The notes: generated from the letters alone by a model not told the origin. Positions 29,707 through 38,777 are shown, counted from the stretch's first letter. The stretch: DNA of 64,000 nucleotides from Candidatus Melainabacteria bacterium (GCA_016699165.1 CP064963.1:3472001-3536000); one strand, 5' to 3'. Numbers and translations: made by a program.

Positions 29707-31101
29707 CTAAACTAATTTAGTCAGGTAATAAACAGCGATTATAAAAAACACTGCCATTGTTTTGATGCATGTAATGGCAAAGATATCGCGATAAGAAGAT
29801 TTGTGTGTAAGTCCGGTTACGGCAAGCACCGTGATGACCGAGCCGTTGTGCGGCAGTGTATCCATGCCACCAGATGCCATTGAGGCGACTCTATGTACGA
29901 CTTCTAAAGGGATGTTTGCTTGATTGGCTGCTTGAATGAAATCAGCCGACATGGCAGCAAGAGCAATGCTCATTCCGCCTGACGCTGAGCCTGTAATTCC
30001 AGCCAGTGTCGTTACTGTAATTGCTTCGTTTATGAGTGGATTAGGAACAGCGCGAAGTGCCTGGGTCAATAATATAAATCCTGGCATGGCGGATATTACC
30101 GCGCCAAATCCGTACTCAGAAGCGGTATTCAAGCTTGCAAGCAATGCGCCTGCGATGGCTGGTTTACTTCCTTCGGCAAAACGTTCTTTTATTTGTTTGA
30201 ACGCAAAAACAATAATAGTAAGTATGCCTAAAAGTAACGCACCCTCTACGGCCCAGATGGCTGTGATAGATGCAATGTCGGTCACAAGCGGTTTTGCATG
30301 CCCAGCTAATTGAACTTCGTGCGTGGCGGTACCATAAATTTGAGGAATCAATTTGGTAAATACTTGATTCATGATGCCCACCACTAGTAGTGGCAATAGT
30401 GCAATTAAAGGATGAGCCAGCTTTTCGTCCTCGTACTGCTCAGGCTCGTTTATTAATACATCTCCATAACCTTCGCCATTTTTTTGAGCTTCTTTGCGGC
30501 GCCAATTTAGATATAACAAACCGCAAGTCAAAATAAACAACGCCCCGATACTTCCCAGTATTGGCGCGGCTGTAGTTGTGGTGTGGAAGAAAGTAGTGGG
30601 AATAATATTTTGAATCTGAGGCGTGCCAGGAAGTGCATCCATTGTGAAAGTGAATCCACCAAGTGCGATAGTGCCAGGTATCAAGCGCTTGGGAATATTG
30701 CTTTGTCTAAATAATTCTGCTGCAAATGGATAAACGGCAAAGACGACCACAAACAAAGACACGCCGCCGTAAGTGAGCAGTGCACACACCAAAATGATGG
30801 AGAGCATTGCGCGCTCGCTACCGAGTAATTTTATAACCGCTTTTACAATAGACTTTGAAAAGCCGGACATATCGACCATTTTGCCAAAGATTGCACCAAG
30901 CAGAAAAACAGGAAAATATAAGCGCAGAAAGTTGACCAGCTTTTCCATGAACACGCCCGAAAACATTGGCGGAACAAGCATTGGATCTGTAAATACAACA
31001 GCAAGCAATGCGCATATAGGCGCAAAGAGAATTACGCTGTAGCCTCGATAGGCAACAAACATGAGCAGGCACAAAGCGCCAAGAACAATGAGAAAACTCA
31101 T
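29707..31101 (-). CDS. GntP-family proton:organic-anion permease
   Basis: This 464-residue polytopic membrane protein has about 12 hydrophobic segments. Motifs are P-V-F-L-L-G-A-I-F-G-K, an M-D-A-L-P-G-T-P-Q-I-Q loop, and a Gly/Ser-rich repeat G-S-A-S-G-G-M-S-I-A-L-A near the C-terminus, as in the gluconate/hydroxybutyrate branch of the GntP family. The substrate cannot be told from sequence. The start overlaps the stop of the upstream TPR gene by four bases, an unusual pairing for a permease. Confidence 0.85.
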   Translation of the reverse strand: MSFLIVLGALCLLMFVAYRGYSVILFAPICALLAVVFTDPMLVPPMFSGVFMEKLVNFLRLYFPVFLLGAIFGKMVDMSGFSKSIVKAVIKLLGSERAMLSIILVCALLTYGGVSLFVVVFAVYPFAAELFRQSNIPKRLIPGTIALGGFTFTMDALPGTPQIQNIIPTTFFHTTTTAAPILGSIGALFILTCGLLYLNWRRKEAQKNGEGYGDVLINEPEQYEDEKLAHPLIALLPLLVVGIMNQVFTKLIPQIYGTATHEVQLAGHAKPLVTDIASITAIWAVEGALLLGILTIIVFAFKQIKERFAEGSKPAIAGALLASLNTASEYGFGAVISAMPGFILLTQALRAVPNPLINEAITVTTLAGITGSASGGMSIALAAMSADFIQAANQANIPLEVVHRVASMASGGMDTLPHNGSVITVLAVTGLTHKSSYRDIFAITCIKTMAVFFIIAVYYLTKLV

Positions 31102-32051
31102 TTTTGCGCTTTCATTTTTAGTTTAACTGCAGCCAAATTGTTTTGGAAATCTTTGTTGGCAGGATCAAGTCTTGTGGCGCGGGTGAACTCATCGAGCGCG
31201 TCTTCGAGGTATCCGCGTTTCAAAAAGAGTACGCCAACGTTGTTGTGCACCTTGGCATTTTTGGGATTTAGTTTTAAACAAATGCGCAACTCTTTGATGG
31301 CTTCGCGCAAATTGCCTTCGTCCATAAGTACATTGGCTAAGTTATAGTGCGCTTCTAGCGAATAGAAGTTTTTGGCAATTGCTTTGCGATAATGTTTGGC
31401 AGCTTCTTCGTATTCTTCTTCGGCTCTATATATGGTGCCGATGTTGATATTTGCTTGCACATCGTCTGGTGTGTGTGCAAGGTATTCTTGGAATCGTTTA
31501 ATTGCTTCTTTGTTGCGTCCTTGAGCCTGTAAGCACATTGCGCCAAGCAGTCTGGCTGTCCAATTGTTTCTATCGTAAGACAAGCATTTATTTACTTCTT
31601 TAAGAGCCAGTGTGTGGTGCCCTTTTTTCATAAGCAATTTCACGCGATTCAAAGTTATGGTTGGATCTTCGTGCACTTTGGCAGACAAATCTTGTTCTGT
31701 TTTCTGAATCAGATTGCGCTCTTCATCGAGCAATGTTTTCTGGTTATCTTTGGCGCTGCCTTCTTCTGAATCGTCGTCATCTGAATCTTCGGATGCTTTC
31801 TTAGGTGTATCAGAACCTGAAGCATCGTCTGAAACGCTCTCTTTGCTTTCTTTCTCAAGATCATCATCGGATTCGACTGGATTGACCTTTGAGGGGTCGG
31901 TCAGACCGCTGCCACCGCGCACAAATGGAGCCGGACCACTGCTGAAGTCGACGCTGTCGAGCGGTCCTTGAGCGTTTGTGGGCATCATCGAGAATAGGGT
32001 TGCAGTTAAAAGCCAGTATTTGAGCCTTTTTGAGTATCGCTCAGTTGTCAT
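31098..32051 (-). CDS. Exported TPR protein coupled to the GntP permease
   Basis: The 317 residues begin with a signal peptide-like segment ending near T-N-A-Q (residues 1-28). A strongly acidic Asp/Ser/Glu-rich linker follows (about 55-105), then five or so 34-residue TPRs containing N-I-G-x-x-Y, A-x-x-H-Y-x-x-A-I and L-x-P-x-N-A-x-x-H-x-N. It is predicted periplasmic or membrane-anchored. The ATGA overlap with the permease gene suggests co-translation. The acidic linker could be a spacer away from the membrane. Confidence 0.87.
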   Translation of the reverse strand: MTTERYSKRLKYWLLTATLFSMMPTNAQGPLDSVDFSSGPAPFVRGGSGLTDPSKVNPVESDDDLEKESKESVSDDASGSDTPKKASEDSDDDDSEEGSAKDNQKTLLDEERNLIQKTEQDLSAKVHEDPTITLNRVKLLMKKGHHTLALKEVNKCLSYDRNNWTARLLGAMCLQAQGRNKEAIKRFQEYLAHTPDDVQANINIGTIYRAEEEYEEAAKHYRKAIAKNFYSLEAHYNLANVLMDEGNLREAIKELRICLKLNPKNAKVHNNVGVLFLKRGYLEDALDEFTRATRLDPANKDFQNNLAAVKLKMKAQK

Positions 32052-32111
32052 GAGTGGCGCGCCTTCAAGATCGGTAAAAACTTGATGACTATACTACGAA
32101 AGGTGGCTGCC

Positions 32112-32564
32112 TTACTGGAATTTCTCTTTAGAGTCGAGTATCAAAGTTACCGGTCCATCATTTAGTAATGACACTTTCATGTCCGCCCCAAAGCGTCCAG
32201 TTTCGACTTTTACCCCTTTTGATTTGACCTGCTCGACAAAATGTAAGTAAAGCGCCTCACCTTGCGCAGGCGGTGCAGCCTTGAGAAAGCTTGGTCGGCG
32301 ACCCTTGAGCCAGTCGGCAAAAAGGGTGAATTGAGAAATAATTAGTGCCTCGCCTTTGATATCCAATAAAGACAAGTTCATCTTGCCTTCGTCGTCTGAA
32401 AATATGCGCAGGTCTACAATCTTTTGAGCCAGAAACTCACTATCTTTAGTTGTATCCGCGTGTTCTACTCCGCACAAAACCATGAGCCCGCCGCCGATTT
32501 GACCCGCCACATCGCCCTCAATAGTGACACTGGCGTTGGCTACGCGCTGGAGAACGAGTTTCAT
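32112..32564 (-). CDS. dtd: D-aminoacyl-tRNA deacylase
   Basis: The 150 residues match DTD across the full length. The S-Q-F-T-L motif is at 77-81 and the cross-subunit G-P motif is in N-D-G-P-V-T at 135-140, both diagnostic of the active site. The enzyme hydrolyses D-amino acids (and Gly from tRNA-Ala) off mischarged tRNAs in the cytoplasm. It is a single gene, divergent from the initiator tRNA gene. Confidence 0.97.
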   Translation of the reverse strand: MKLVLQRVANASVTIEGDVAGQIGGGLMVLCGVEHADTTKDSEFLAQKIVDLRIFSDDEGKMNLSLLDIKGEALIISQFTLFADWLKGRRPSFLKAAPPAQGEALYLHFVEQVKSKGVKVETGRFGADMKVSLLNDGPVTLILDSKEKFQ

Positions 32565-32698
32565 ACTGGATTTCCTTCGATCATTAGTTTCTGTTTATTT
32601 GGTGCGGCATGGTTTATGTTACCATTCGCAAATCTTGACTGAGGCGACTGGCTTGCCCGACGCATTTTAAGCTAAGATGAGTTCAGTCAAATGAATGA

Positions 32699-32775
<77 letters not shown>

Positions 32776-32792
32776 ATTTAATCAATACGAAG

Positions 32793-32824
32793 TCGGCAAT
32801 TTCGAAAGAAGCGCCGATTTTTTA
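32793..32824 (+). terminator. Rho-independent terminator of tRNA-fMet
   Basis: TCGGC at 32793-32797 pairs with GCCGA at 32813-32817, followed by a run of six T. It lies 17 bases after the tRNA CCA end, which fits transcription of the tRNA as a single unit. Confidence 0.75.
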
Positions 32825-33060
32825 TTTGGGTGGGTAATTTATATGTCCTACTCTTTGCCTTACTCTCTGTCTAACCTGCCCGCGACTTTCTGTTTTTGCG
32901 ACGCTGTTCCCAAATAAACCAAGAGAGATAAATAGATCTCTTAAAGTTTCGGCAGCAGTGTATTTTGAAAAAGTAATTGTGATATCAAATACGGTGATTT
33001 GCTAAACATTCTCGTTGTCTTCGGATAATGCAAATTATGTTGGGGTCAGCGCTTGACACA

Positions 33061-33939
33061 TCATGCTGAACTTAGAAACAAGCGAATTAAAGCCTTCTCT
33101 AGTTCTGGCGATTCCCCAAGTAGAGAATCTTTTAGTGTTTTAGTAAGCTCTTCTTGTTCTTCACAAAGAGCCAACAATCTGGATGCTTCATCTGTGGAGT
33201 CAGCTTTTAGCGCAGATAAGATCAATATTCGATATGTTTCTATTTCCGGCATTATTTTCAACAGGCGCTCGGAAATTAGATTTGCTATTTTGAGATTTCG
33301 AAGTCCACAGGCTAACTCAAAAGCTTCTGCCGCTGTTTGGCGAGTATAGTCCCTGTATCTTTTATTCCGTTTCTGATCTTCTTCGCTCTCAGCAAACAGC
33401 ATTTCACCTTCATAATCTCCCATAGACATGAATGCACTGCGCCCGGCTTTGGCCAGAAGAGGCTTCAACTCATCATATTTCTTCTCTTCTTTGAGTTTTT
33501 CTTGCCGGATTTCCAAAGTCTTTTCTTGAAGATATTGAAGCAATTTGGATGAATAGTCAGGAATAGTCTCAATTTCACTTAACAGTTGTTGTGCATATTC
33601 ATCCTCATTCAAATAACGGTTCAGTGAAATCAATTCATGAATTGTGCGTGTATCGCAGGTGCCAGTTTTTATGATTGTTGCTCTTTCGTCTCGTCTGAGT
33701 CGCAACGCAACAAGAGCCGGTGGAAATTGTTTACCCAACTCCGCGATTTCTCCAGGAATGTATGACAGACGTACTCCTCCCCAACCATCCACAAGGTGAC
33801 CGTTGTCGAAGGCGAAAAGGTAATACTCCAAAGCTGTTTCAAAATCTTTTGATTTTGTCAGTTCGCGGGCTTTCTTGAATTTTTCTGCTGCTTCATTTGC
33901 AATTGCGATTCGTTTTTCAACTTCATTGTCTGCTGCCAT
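33061..33939 (-). CDS. Unknown helical, TPR-like protein
   Basis: This 292-residue, highly charged protein is almost entirely helical. Residues 15-50 (A-x-E-K-F-K-K-A-R-E-L-T-K-S-K-D-F-E-T-A) look like one TPR helix pair; the rest is Glu/Lys/Leu-rich with no further clear repeat. There is no signal peptide. It lies alone between the tRNA-fMet terminator and the Doc-type toxin gene, with a weak ribosome-binding site. I do not recognise the family. Confidence 0.7.
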   Translation of the reverse strand: MAADNEVEKRIAIANEAAEKFKKARELTKSKDFETALEYYLFAFDNGHLVDGWGGVRLSYIPGEIAELGKQFPPALVALRLRRDERATIIKTGTCDTRTIHELISLNRYLNEDEYAQQLLSEIETIPDYSSKLLQYLQEKTLEIRQEKLKEEKKYDELKPLLAKAGRSAFMSMGDYEGEMLFAESEEDQKRNKRYRDYTRQTAAEAFELACGLRNLKIANLISERLLKIMPEIETYRILILSALKADSTDEASRLLALCEEQEELTKTLKDSLLGESPELEKALIRLFLSSA

Positions 33940-34047
33940 CGGTAGGTATTCGCTCCCGTGTTTCTTGATTTCATTATTGCTTAAAAAGAAGCCTTAATTC
34001 AAATTACTGACCGCACGTAACTATTATGGTTTATGCCCGCATCTTTT

Positions 34048-34416
34048 CTAAAAGGCTGCGGCATCCTCTTTTGTTGCTTTTCCTGCTGAAACATCAACTG
34101 TGATAGATTCGAGTTCATCTAGATTGGCGTCGATCTCAATTCCGTTGAAATCAAGAAAAACAAGGCATACAGCTAGTGCGGTTCGCTTGTTGCCGTCAAG
34201 AAATGGATGGTTTCTGGCAATGTGAAATAAATAGGCAGCGGCCATTTCGTAGAGATCCTTATGTAGGAATTCTCCGTTCATTCCAGCTTGCGGTTGGGCT
34301 AGAGCTGATTGGAGCATTCCAAGATCTCTAATTCCATCTGTGCCACCATATAGAGTTATGCGTGATTGATGGATTTCTAAAATATCGGCTAAATCTAAGA
34401 ATCGTGGTTTTTTCAT
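34048..34416 (-). CDS. doc: Doc-family (Fic-fold) toxin
   Basis: This 122-residue protein is of usual Doc length. The Fic core reads H-P-F-L-D-G-N-K-R-T-A at 70-80, with the catalytic His and the Asn-Lys-Arg nucleotide-handling residues intact, preceded by the Y-x-x-A-A-A-Y-L-F-H helix. Doc enzymes phosphorylate EF-Tu and arrest translation. Its start overlaps the stop of the upstream antitoxin gene by four bases, the classic antitoxin-first order. All key residues are present, so it should be active. Confidence 0.92.
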   Translation of the reverse strand: MKKPRFLDLADILEIHQSRITLYGGTDGIRDLGMLQSALAQPQAGMNGEFLHKDLYEMAAAYLFHIARNHPFLDGNKRTALAVCLVFLDFNGIEIDANLDELESITVDVSAGKATKEDAAAF

Positions 34417-34643
34417 TCAGCCAGGCGTTTAAAGACAGAACCGTATTTTCCGTCAATCTTGGCCAGGCTTTTATTGAGGTCTTTCTGGGTTTTCTTACTT
34501 CTGACTGGAGTGATGATTATTACATTGCCATCGGTAGAAAGGTCCAGAGCCGTTTTCTCTGGATCTATCTTCAATAGCTCAAGTACCGCCTTATCTATTA
34601 TGAGGGCGTGGCTGTTGCCGTGTTTTATCAAATTCTTCTGCAT
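34413..34643 (-). CDS. AbrB/MazE-type antitoxin partnered with Doc
   Basis: The chosen ATG at 34643 gives 76 residues starting M-Q-K-N-L-I-K-H-G-N-S-H-A-L-I-I, a swapped-hairpin AbrB/MazE/SpoVT DNA-binding domain. An AAGG site precedes this start. The frame is open further upstream to 34751, but that extension has no family match. The C-terminal tail, Lys-rich and helical, is the likely toxin-neutralising part. Such antitoxins usually repress their own operon. Doc is classically paired with Phd; the AbrB-type partner is a known alternative arrangement. Confidence 0.85.
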   Translation of the reverse strand: MQKNLIKHGNSHALIIDKAVLELLKIDPEKTALDLSTDGNVIIITPVRSKKTQKDLNKSLAKIDGKYGSVFKRLAE

Positions 34644-34758
34644 CTTGGTATACCTTATGTAAACACATTGTATATCCAGACTAAACATTCCGCAAGCCTT
34701 ACCCGTGTAGTAGATGGGGGGCTCATAAGGGAGCTTATGGTTCATCTTCAATTAATGA

Positions 34759-35031
34759 GTGTCCGATGAAACACATATTGACCGCTATCTCACTGACGCC
34801 TATATTGAGAGAATGGACATCAAAAAAAGAGTTTCGATACTTATAGGGAAACTTGGAGTTTTGTATTTTGCATGCATGTGGGCGACTAATGCATTTGGGT
34901 TCCTTGTTTCGGACAATTTTCCTGCAGCTTCGCTCGGGTTTTGGTGGCGATTGGTTTTGTTCTTAGGTTTTGGAATCACTTCATTTCTGATGTTCCGATT
35001 TCTTTGGAAGCTGAGTAAAAACACTCCGTAG
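34759..35031 (+). CDS. Small two-helix membrane protein
   Basis: This is a frame of 90 residues from GTG 34759, or 72 from ATG 34813. Two hydrophobic segments (I-G-K-L-G-V-L-Y-F-A-C and W-W-R-L-V-L-F-L-G-F-G) are separated by a short polar loop with a Lys-rich C-terminus, a credible membrane hairpin. The ribosome-binding site is weak and there is no recognised family. It is divergent from the toxin-antitoxin pair. It may be a genuine small gene or a chance ORF. Confidence 0.4.
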   Translation: MSDETHIDRYLTDAYIERMDIKKRVSILIGKLGVLYFACMWATNAFGFLVSDNFPAASLGFWWRLVLFLGFGITSFLMFRFLWKLSKNTP

Positions 35032-35481
35032 CTGTGAGAATGATTTTTCAAAACTCTTGCGAATTTATCGCTTTCCATGCAGTTCTGATTGCAAGCGAGG
35101 CTGATAAGATAATAGCTACTATGGTTTAGAGAGATTTCAAAATTTGATTTCGAAGAGTTCTAATTCATTTTTTTTCTGAATCCGTCAAACTGACCTCAAC
35201 GGATTTAGAGTATTAAGGGTAGAAATTTCACCATATATGGTGGCGGTTTGGTTAGTGCCGAGAAATTATGCCCTAACTTAGTGATGTTCCAATTTTCAAA
35301 ATAATTGCATCGATATTTTGGTTAGAACTTCCTTGCCGAGGCGGAAGAGTTGTCCGCCTTGTAATGATTTCGCGCTTAAAAGAGCCAAATTGCCCGTGAT
35401 TTCATTACATTGACCGCTTTGCAACAAATAAAATGACTCGATCCTCTAGAATGTGATCCAGTTATTTATATTAAGGAACTT
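35032..35481. other. Gene-free 450 bp with several inverted repeats upstream of engB
   Basis: I find no credible coding frame or tRNA. Inverted repeats are: AATCCGT/ACGGATT (35179-35205), the 14-bp palindrome CACCATATATGGTG (35229-35242), AGGCGGA/TCCGCCT (35339-35359) and TGTAATGA/TCATTACA (35360-35409). None has a T-tract behind it, so these are not obvious terminators. A regulatory region or structured RNA is possible. An AAGGA site just before 35482 serves engB. Confidence 0.5.
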
Positions 35482-36102
35482 ATGAAAGCAGTCAACTTTC
35501 AATCAGCAAAATTTCTAATAAGCGCGCCAAGCCTTAAGCAATGCCCTCCAGAAAGAGGCGCGGAAGTAGCTTTTGCTGGGCGCTCAAATGCAGGCAAATC
35601 GAGTGCGATAAACAAACTCACTAATAATTCAAAACTTGTTCGCACCAGTAAAACACCCGGTGCTACTCAGCTCATAAACTTTTTTACTTTACAAAATTCT
35701 GACGAGTTGAGACTGGTAGATCTGCCAGGTTATGGTTATGCCAAAGTTTCACAAGAGGTGAAGAATCGCTGGCAACTGCATTTGTCGCAATATTTGCACG
35801 GACGCCAGAGTCTTCGAGGTGTTGTGATACTGATGGATATTAGACAGCCACTGCAAGACTTAGACATTACGATGATTGACTGGGCTGTACAATCGCAAAT
35901 GCAAGTGCATGCGCTTCTCACTAAAAGCGACAAACTATCTGGTGGTGCTGCTAAAAGCACCTTGTTCAAAATTCAAAACGAGTTTAAAAAAGCTGGTCTA
36001 GACGATCTTGTCACAGTACAAACTTTTTCTGCGCACAGTGGAGACGGTGTCGATCAGCTAGCCAGGCAAGTAAGTACTTGGCTCTTGTCAGACAACGAAT
36101 AA
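35482..36102 (+). CDS. engB: Ribosome-biogenesis GTPase EngB (YihA/YsxC)
   Basis: This 206-residue TRAFAC GTPase contains the P-loop G-R-S-N-A-G-K-S-S at 33-41, the G2 region P-G-A-T-Q, the G3 motif D-L-P-G-Y-G-Y-A and the G4 motif T-K-S-D, exactly the EngB pattern. It acts in late 50S subunit assembly in the cytoplasm. It is the first gene of a plus-strand group with the exported protein (16 bases later) and the alkyltransferase-like gene. Confidence 0.97.
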   Translation: MKAVNFQSAKFLISAPSLKQCPPERGAEVAFAGRSNAGKSSAINKLTNNSKLVRTSKTPGATQLINFFTLQNSDELRLVDLPGYGYAKVSQEVKNRWQLHLSQYLHGRQSLRGVVILMDIRQPLQDLDITMIDWAVQSQMQVHALLTKSDKLSGGAAKSTLFKIQNEFKKAGLDDLVTVQTFSAHSGDGVDQLARQVSTWLLSDNE

Positions 36103-36118
36103 ATAAGGTGAGGTATCA

Positions 36119-37051
36119 ATGATTTCGCGCATTATAGTCATTTCGCTTACACTTGCACTCAGTGCCAATGCCGCTTTTGCTTCGTCAGGCATAAAGTTTG
36201 AATGGCCAGTTCCTGGGTCTGTGGCTGTGCATGAAACTATCTTGAAAAAGGGTAAAATAGCCAAAGTTAACTATGACATTTTTTTGCAAAAAGACGAAAA
36301 AGAAAATCTACTCAATTTGCGATATCAGAATTTTAAAATTCTCGAACTGAATGGAATGGATTTGAGTAAGGAAGAAAATCAAAAAACGAACCAAAAAGTG
36401 ATCGATATGATGACTGCAGTAGAAAGCGCTATGCCAACTGTTGTAATCGATCCGGATGGCACAGCCAAAGACATTATTGGATTGGACCAGACTATAGACA
36501 AAACACTGGAGCTTTTGCCTTCAAAGAGTGCTGAAGATTTAAAATCGTTGAAAGAGTTTTTGAAGTCTCCGCAGATGGAAAATCAGATAAAGCAAAAGAG
36601 TCTCGAAGTCTGGCGTCTCTGGGTCGAAACCTGGCTTAATTGTGCGCCAGCAGAAGGCAAAGAAGATAGTCTTGATGTCGAAATTCCTGTTGGTTCAGCA
36701 ACATTTATTTCCAAAATGAAAGTAAAAAATCTCGGTCCCAGCAAAGAGTATCCCGGCTGTGTCAAGTTTGCTGCTGATGGTACTTTTGAAGGTGAAGAAG
36801 CACGCAAACAGTTTGCTGAAATGATGATGCAACTTGTTTCTCGGGTTCCACAAAAAGAAGGTGTGAAGCCATTTTCAAAAGATATGGTGCAAGAAGTCTC
36901 ACGTTCTACTCATTTGGAAGTGGTAATAGATCCAAAAACAGCTCAGCCAAAAACGGCTTCCGCACACTCTGATATACACCTGAAAATAGACGATAAAGCA
37001 CGCGATTCAGTTGAGCAACACGACTATGTTTTCGATTGGCCTAAAAAGTGA
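36119..37051 (+). CDS. Exported protein of unknown function
   Basis: This 310-residue protein has a signal peptide of about 22 residues ending A-F-A-S. The mature part is rich in Lys/Glu, with a beta-like start (F-E-W-P-V-P-G-S-V-A-V), a helical middle and a C-terminal half of strands separated by D-P-x-T/D-P-x-G turns (V-V-I-D-P-D-G-T-A, V-V-I-D-P-K-T-A-Q). One Cys pair (about residues 176 and 215) could form a disulphide. No family is recognised. Its TGA overlaps the GTG start of the next gene by four bases. Confidence 0.8.
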   Translation: MISRIIVISLTLALSANAAFASSGIKFEWPVPGSVAVHETILKKGKIAKVNYDIFLQKDEKENLLNLRYQNFKILELNGMDLSKEENQKTNQKVIDMMTAVESAMPTVVIDPDGTAKDIIGLDQTIDKTLELLPSKSAEDLKSLKEFLKSPQMENQIKQKSLEVWRLWVETWLNCAPAEGKEDSLDVEIPVGSATFISKMKVKNLGPSKEYPGCVKFAADGTFEGEEARKQFAEMMMQLVSRVPQKEGVKPFSKDMVQEVSRSTHLEVVIDPKTAQPKTASAHSDIHLKIDDKARDSVEQHDYVFDWPKK

Positions 37052-37392
37052 GTGAGATCTATCCGCAGATCTATAGAATAGTTCAGAAAATTCCCAAAGG
37101 AAAAGTTTTGACCTATGGCCTGATTTCGCACATGATCGGTGGGCGTATGAGCGCTCAGGGAGTGGGTTGGGCTTTAAAAGCGCTTGGAAGCGGCAAGGCG
37201 AAAAAAGAATTCGATTCTAGTAATGTTCCCTGGCACCGAGTGGTAAATGCTCAAGGCGGAACGAGCACGCACAAAGTGGGGTTGCCACCAGATCTGCAAA
37301 GGCAATTGCTTGAGGCGGAAGGCATTAAATTTAACAGCGAAGAAAAACTCGATTTAGAAAAACATCTCTGGAAAGAGATTTTGTCAAAATAG
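37048..37392 (+). CDS. atl: Alkyltransferase-like protein (ATL, MGMT homologue lacking the acceptor Cys)
   Basis: This 114-residue protein has the MGMT DNA-binding fold: I-P-K-G-K-V-L-T-Y-G (conserved Tyr23), V-G-W-A-L and P-W-H-R-V-V at 61-66. The methyl-acceptor Cys of P-C-H-R-V is Trp62, the hallmark of ATL proteins, which bind O6-alkylguanine and hand it to nucleotide excision repair. The position where the family usually carries the intercalating Arg (A-R-x-V-G) reads A-Q-G-V-G, which is odd. The GTG start sits in a GTGA overlap with the preceding gene. A uvrA-type gene is present at the window's right end. Confidence 0.9.
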   Translation: MSEIYPQIYRIVQKIPKGKVLTYGLISHMIGGRMSAQGVGWALKALGSGKAKKEFDSSNVPWHRVVNAQGGTSTHKVGLPPDLQRQLLEAEGIKFNSEEKLDLEKHLWKEILSK

Positions 37393-38736
37393 CTAGGCGT
37401 GCAACTCGCCTTTGCGCTCTTGGTTTTCGATTGACTCAAGCGATAAGCCTTTTGTCTCAGGCACGAGCTTAATGCAGAAAATAAGCGACGCCAAAGTGAT
37501 GATGGCGTACCCACCAAATGTGGCACCAATACCGAATTTGTCGAGCACCACCGGAAACGTGTAACTCACAATCATATTGCTCAGCCAGCTAAGTGCAGTA
37601 GCAAAAGCCATGGCAAAACCTCTGATTCTAAGCGGATAAATCTCGCTTATCATCACCCAAAAGACTGGTCCCAGGCTGATTGCAAAAAATGCTACATAAA
37701 CAAATGTGCTGCTCACTCCAACAAATCGCATTACATCCGCAGAAGCGTTAAACACGAAAGTCAACGATAGAGCTGAAAGACTAAGTAGCATGCCGAGGTT
37801 TCCGACTATTAGTAAAGGCCGTCTGCCTAATCTGTCTATGAGAATCAAACTAACAATGGTCATCACTAGATTTATTAAGCCAACACCTGCTGTGGCAAGT
37901 ATCCCGACCGAGTCAGAAGTTAGACCGGCGGCTTTATAGATTTTGGGAGCATAATAAATGACTGTGTTTATACCAGTGAATTGTTGGAACATACCAAGTC
38001 CAACTCCCACAATTAAAGCCGATCTAAGTTGTGGTGAGAAGAATTCTTTCCAGTCGCCTTTCTCGTCTGCAAGTGCTGTGTGGATTTCGTTGAACTCAAG
38101 ATCGACGTCTTGTGTCCCGCGCACTTTTTGCAGGACCACCTTGCCTTCTTCATCTCTCTTTTGACTTACTAGCCATCGTGGACTTTCGGGTAGAGTCAGC
38201 ATTCCAATTGCTAGTAATACCGCAGGTAGTGTTCCAAGCAGAATCATAGAATGCCAGTCGCCACTTTCAGAATAAAAATAATCTACTAAGAATGAAAGCA
38301 AAATGCCAGTTACAATCGCCATCTGGTTCATGGCAACAAGTGTGCCGCGCACCTTGGGTGGTGCCATCTCGGCAATGTATAAAGGCGCTGCAAAGCTTGC
38401 TACACCAATTGCAAGACCAAGTACTATGCGCCCGGCAACTAACATATCTACAGATGGTGCGTAAGCTGCAAGCACAGAGCCGCCTGCAAACAATATTGCT
38501 GTTGCGAGCAAAACTTTTTTTCGTCCGAATTTGTCAGTGAGACTGCCGCTTACAATCGAGCTGAAAGTGGCGCCAAACAACACGCCGCTTACAACCAAAC
38601 CTTCGCCTTCGGGAGTGAGGGTGAATTGATTTTTTATGAAAGGCAGCGCACCTGATATGACTCCGGTGTCATAGCCGAATAATAAGCCTGAAAGCGCTGC
38701 TATTCCCGCTACCAAGTAAACATAATTCGAACCCAT
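37393..38736 (-). CDS. MFS sugar porter (XylE/GalP type)
   Basis: This 447-residue transporter has 12 hydrophobic segments. Motifs are G-Y-D-T-G-V-I-S-G-A-L, D-K-F-G-R-K-K, P-E-S-P-R-W-L, Q-Q-F-T-G-I-N-T-V-I-Y-Y-A-P, D-R-L-G-R-R-P and the terminal P-E-T-K-G-L-S-L-E, the full signature set of the sugar:proton symporter subfamily. It probably imports a hexose or pentose; Q-Q-x-x-G-I-N is the sugar-binding helix. It is convergent with atl with no spacer and is monocistronic. Confidence 0.95.
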   Translation of the reverse strand: MGSNYVYLVAGIAALSGLLFGYDTGVISGALPFIKNQFTLTPEGEGLVVSGVLFGATFSSIVSGSLTDKFGRKKVLLATAILFAGGSVLAAYAPSVDMLVAGRIVLGLAIGVASFAAPLYIAEMAPPKVRGTLVAMNQMAIVTGILLSFLVDYFYSESGDWHSMILLGTLPAVLLAIGMLTLPESPRWLVSQKRDEEGKVVLQKVRGTQDVDLEFNEIHTALADEKGDWKEFFSPQLRSALIVGVGLGMFQQFTGINTVIYYAPKIYKAAGLTSDSVGILATAGVGLINLVMTIVSLILIDRLGRRPLLIVGNLGMLLSLSALSLTFVFNASADVMRFVGVSSTFVYVAFFAISLGPVFWVMISEIYPLRIRGFAMAFATALSWLSNMIVSYTFPVVLDKFGIGATFGGYAIITLASLIFCIKLVPETKGLSLESIENQERKGELHA

Positions 38737-38777
38737 TTTTCACCCGCAAAATTTATATGATATCCGATTGCCAGAAC

